Below, piece by piece: positions 38,055-38,769 of a stretch of 38,769 bases of DNA (its first letter is position 1; each line of letters opens with the position of its first letter). The DNA is taken from the NCBI GenBank assembly GCA_947461435.1, contig CANHLE010000023.1, positions 1 through 38,769 of the forward strand, written 5' to 3'. Position numbers and translations under genes: made by a program. This DNA comes from Paracoccaceae bacterium (GTDB lineage Bacteria; Pseudomonadota; Alphaproteobacteria; Rhodobacterales; Rhodobacteraceae). The notes below the pieces were generated by a model. The model made no database searches and was not told the origin of the DNA. It was given only the letters and a program-made list of their open reading frames with translations.

Positions 38055-38420
38055 ATGGAAACTGTCGTCCTCGCCGTTCACCTGATCCTTGCCTTTCTTT
38101 TGATAGGCATCGTTCTGCTTCAACGGTCCGAAGGAAGCGGGTTGACCTCGCAAGGCGGGGCTATGTCTGCCCGCTCTGCCGCAACGGCCCTGTCAAAGCT
38201 GACATGGGTTATAGCTGGTCTTTTCATTGCAACCTCGATCGCCTTGACGGTGATCGCCGCCCAGAAATCCGGTGCGGGCTCAATTGCTGACCAGATTTCT
38301 ACAGAGCCAGCCGCACAAACGGGCACAGATTCTGGACTGTCAGGCGATTTGACGGCACCATTGACGACAGATGAACCCGCCGCTCCTCCGCCGGCTCAGC
38401 CTGCCGCGCCGTCTAACTAA
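38055..38420 (+). CDS. secG: Preprotein translocase subunit SecG
   Basis: SecG is an auxiliary subunit of the SecYEG channel. The 121-residue protein has two membrane helices (about 3-22 and 51-72) around the conserved loop IVLLQRSEGSGLTSQGGAMSARSA, followed by an Ala/Pro/Thr-rich tail typical of alphaproteobacterial SecG. The location before pyrG is usual in this order. Regulation is not obvious. Confidence 0.94.
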   Translation: METVVLAVHLILAFLLIGIVLLQRSEGSGLTSQGGAMSARSAATALSKLTWVIAGLFIATSIALTVIAAQKSGAGSIADQISTEPAAQTGTDSGLSGDLTAPLTTDEPAAPPPAQPAAPSN

Positions 38421-38503
38421 GCGCAAAATATAGACTGAATCCTGAATTAAATGACAGCATCTTGCGGTCTTGTTGCGCTTTGCTTTGGTCTAGGCTATTG
38501 CTC

Positions 38504-38562
38504 AACTCCCGTGATGGTGTGATTCCAAAAGTCCGAATCGCCCAAACCTAAACACGGGAGTT
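38504..38562 (+). promoter_or_regulatory. Inverted repeat sequestering the pyrG ribosome-binding site
   Basis: AACTCCCGTG at 38504-38513 and CACGGGAGTT at 38553-38562 are perfect 10-bp complements, 39 bases apart. The right arm contains the Shine-Dalgarno GGGAG (38556-38560), six bases before the ATG at 38567. Inside the loop, GATTC (38521-38525) can pair with GAATC (38535-38539); both are also GANTC sites. Read as RNA, this would block pyrG translation; read as DNA, it is a possible operator. There is no T run, so it is not a terminator. Confidence 0.6.
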
Positions 38563-38566
38563 CCTC

Positions 38567-38769
38567 ATGGCGCGCTATATTTTTATTACTGGCGGTGTGG
38601 TGTCTTCTTTAGGAAAGGGACTTGCTTCGGCCGCCTTGGGCGCATTGCTGCAAGCACGTGGTTACACAGTTCGACTGCGCAAACTGGATCCCTATTTGAA
38701 TGTGGATCCGGGCACGATGTCCCCGTTTGAACACGGCGAGGTCTTTGTAACGGACGATGGAGCGGAGAC
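38567..38769 (+). CDS. pyrG: CTP synthase (5' part only, cut by window end)
   Basis: The first 67 codons of CTP synthase, which aminates UTP to CTP using glutamine and [30 protein letters not shown] carries the N-terminal P-loop-like synthetase motif, and [27 protein letters not shown] the UTP/Mg-binding region. The frame is open to the window edge. GGGAG six bases upstream of the ATG is the ribosome-binding site and lies in a predicted stem. Confidence 0.97.
   Translation, partial: MARYIFITGGVVSSLGKGLASAALGALLQARGYTVRLRKLDPYLNVDPGTMSPFEHGEVFVTDDGAE

Noticed and set aside
38511..38522. Mini upstream frame GTG ATG GTG TGA in the pyrG leader
   Set aside because: No Shine-Dalgarno sequence precedes it, and it lies in or beside the left stem; probably chance.
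1..38769. CRISPR arrays, tRNA or rRNA genes, insertion sequences, prophage
   Set aside because: No regularly spaced repeats, cloverleaf sequences, transposase or phage-like genes were seen; all large frames are assigned to chromosomal genes.

Overview
The window is a gene-dense stretch of an alphaproteobacterial chromosome, most likely a marine member of the Rhodobacterales (Roseobacter group). The evidence is the tandem DUF2484 genes inside the murC-murB interval, DUF2842 beside purA, DUF6524, the DUF1638/corrinoid/homocysteine-methyltransferase neighbourhood, the secG-pyrG pair, the FtsZ tail ending in [10 protein letters not shown], and GANTC sites (CcrM methylation motif) in intergenic DNA. 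I see no phage, transposon, CRISPR array, rRNA or tRNA. The genus cannot be fixed from the sequence.

Layout. Positions 1-5.8 kb hold an MprF-like membrane protein and a one-carbon/B12 cluster: a homocysteine S-methyltransferase module, a radical SAM protein on the other strand, a stand-alone corrinoid-binding protein, a 51-residue membrane protein and a DUF1638 protein. Together these look like most of a split cobalamin-dependent methionine synthase. A 52-residue DUF3563-like gene follows, with an unusual G9 tract as its ribosome-binding site. From 6.1 to 20.1 kb, on the minus strand, lies a division and cell wall (dcw) run transcribed as ftsW-murG-murC-DUF2484-DUF2484-murB-ddl-ftsQ-ftsA-ftsZ-lpxC-bamD-recN, with several TGATG or ATGA stop/start overlaps. 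It lacks mraY, murD, murE, murF and ftsI; the gene beyond ftsW is instead a DegP-type protease. The ftsZ upstream region has two DnaA-box-like sequences sharing a GANTC site.

From 20.3 to 26.5 kb, also minus strand, lies an envelope quality-control and redox run: rpiA, gor, hflK, hflC, degP. From 26.6 to 32.2 kb the plus strand carries mntH behind a strong promoter overlapped by a Fur/Mur-type 7-1-7 palindrome, then two tandem glutathione S-transferase paralogues, sdaA and an EamA-family exporter. The exporter gene overlaps a convergent thiamine pyrophosphokinase gene by 62 bp.

From 32.9 to 38.8 kb come a large acidic protein of unknown function (818 aa), a hairpin between convergent genes, DUF2842 and purA on the minus strand, then DUF6524, a VOC-fold protein, secG and the first 67 codons of pyrG on the plus strand. 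The pyrG leader has a perfect 10-bp inverted repeat whose right arm contains the Shine-Dalgarno sequence, which suggests an RNA switch or a DNA operator.

Most genes are housekeeping genes in a recognisable order. The points most worth following are the pyrG leader, the ftsZ DnaA/GANTC element, the split methionine synthase neighbourhood with its small membrane partner, the 818-aa protein and the G tracts at two gene starts.
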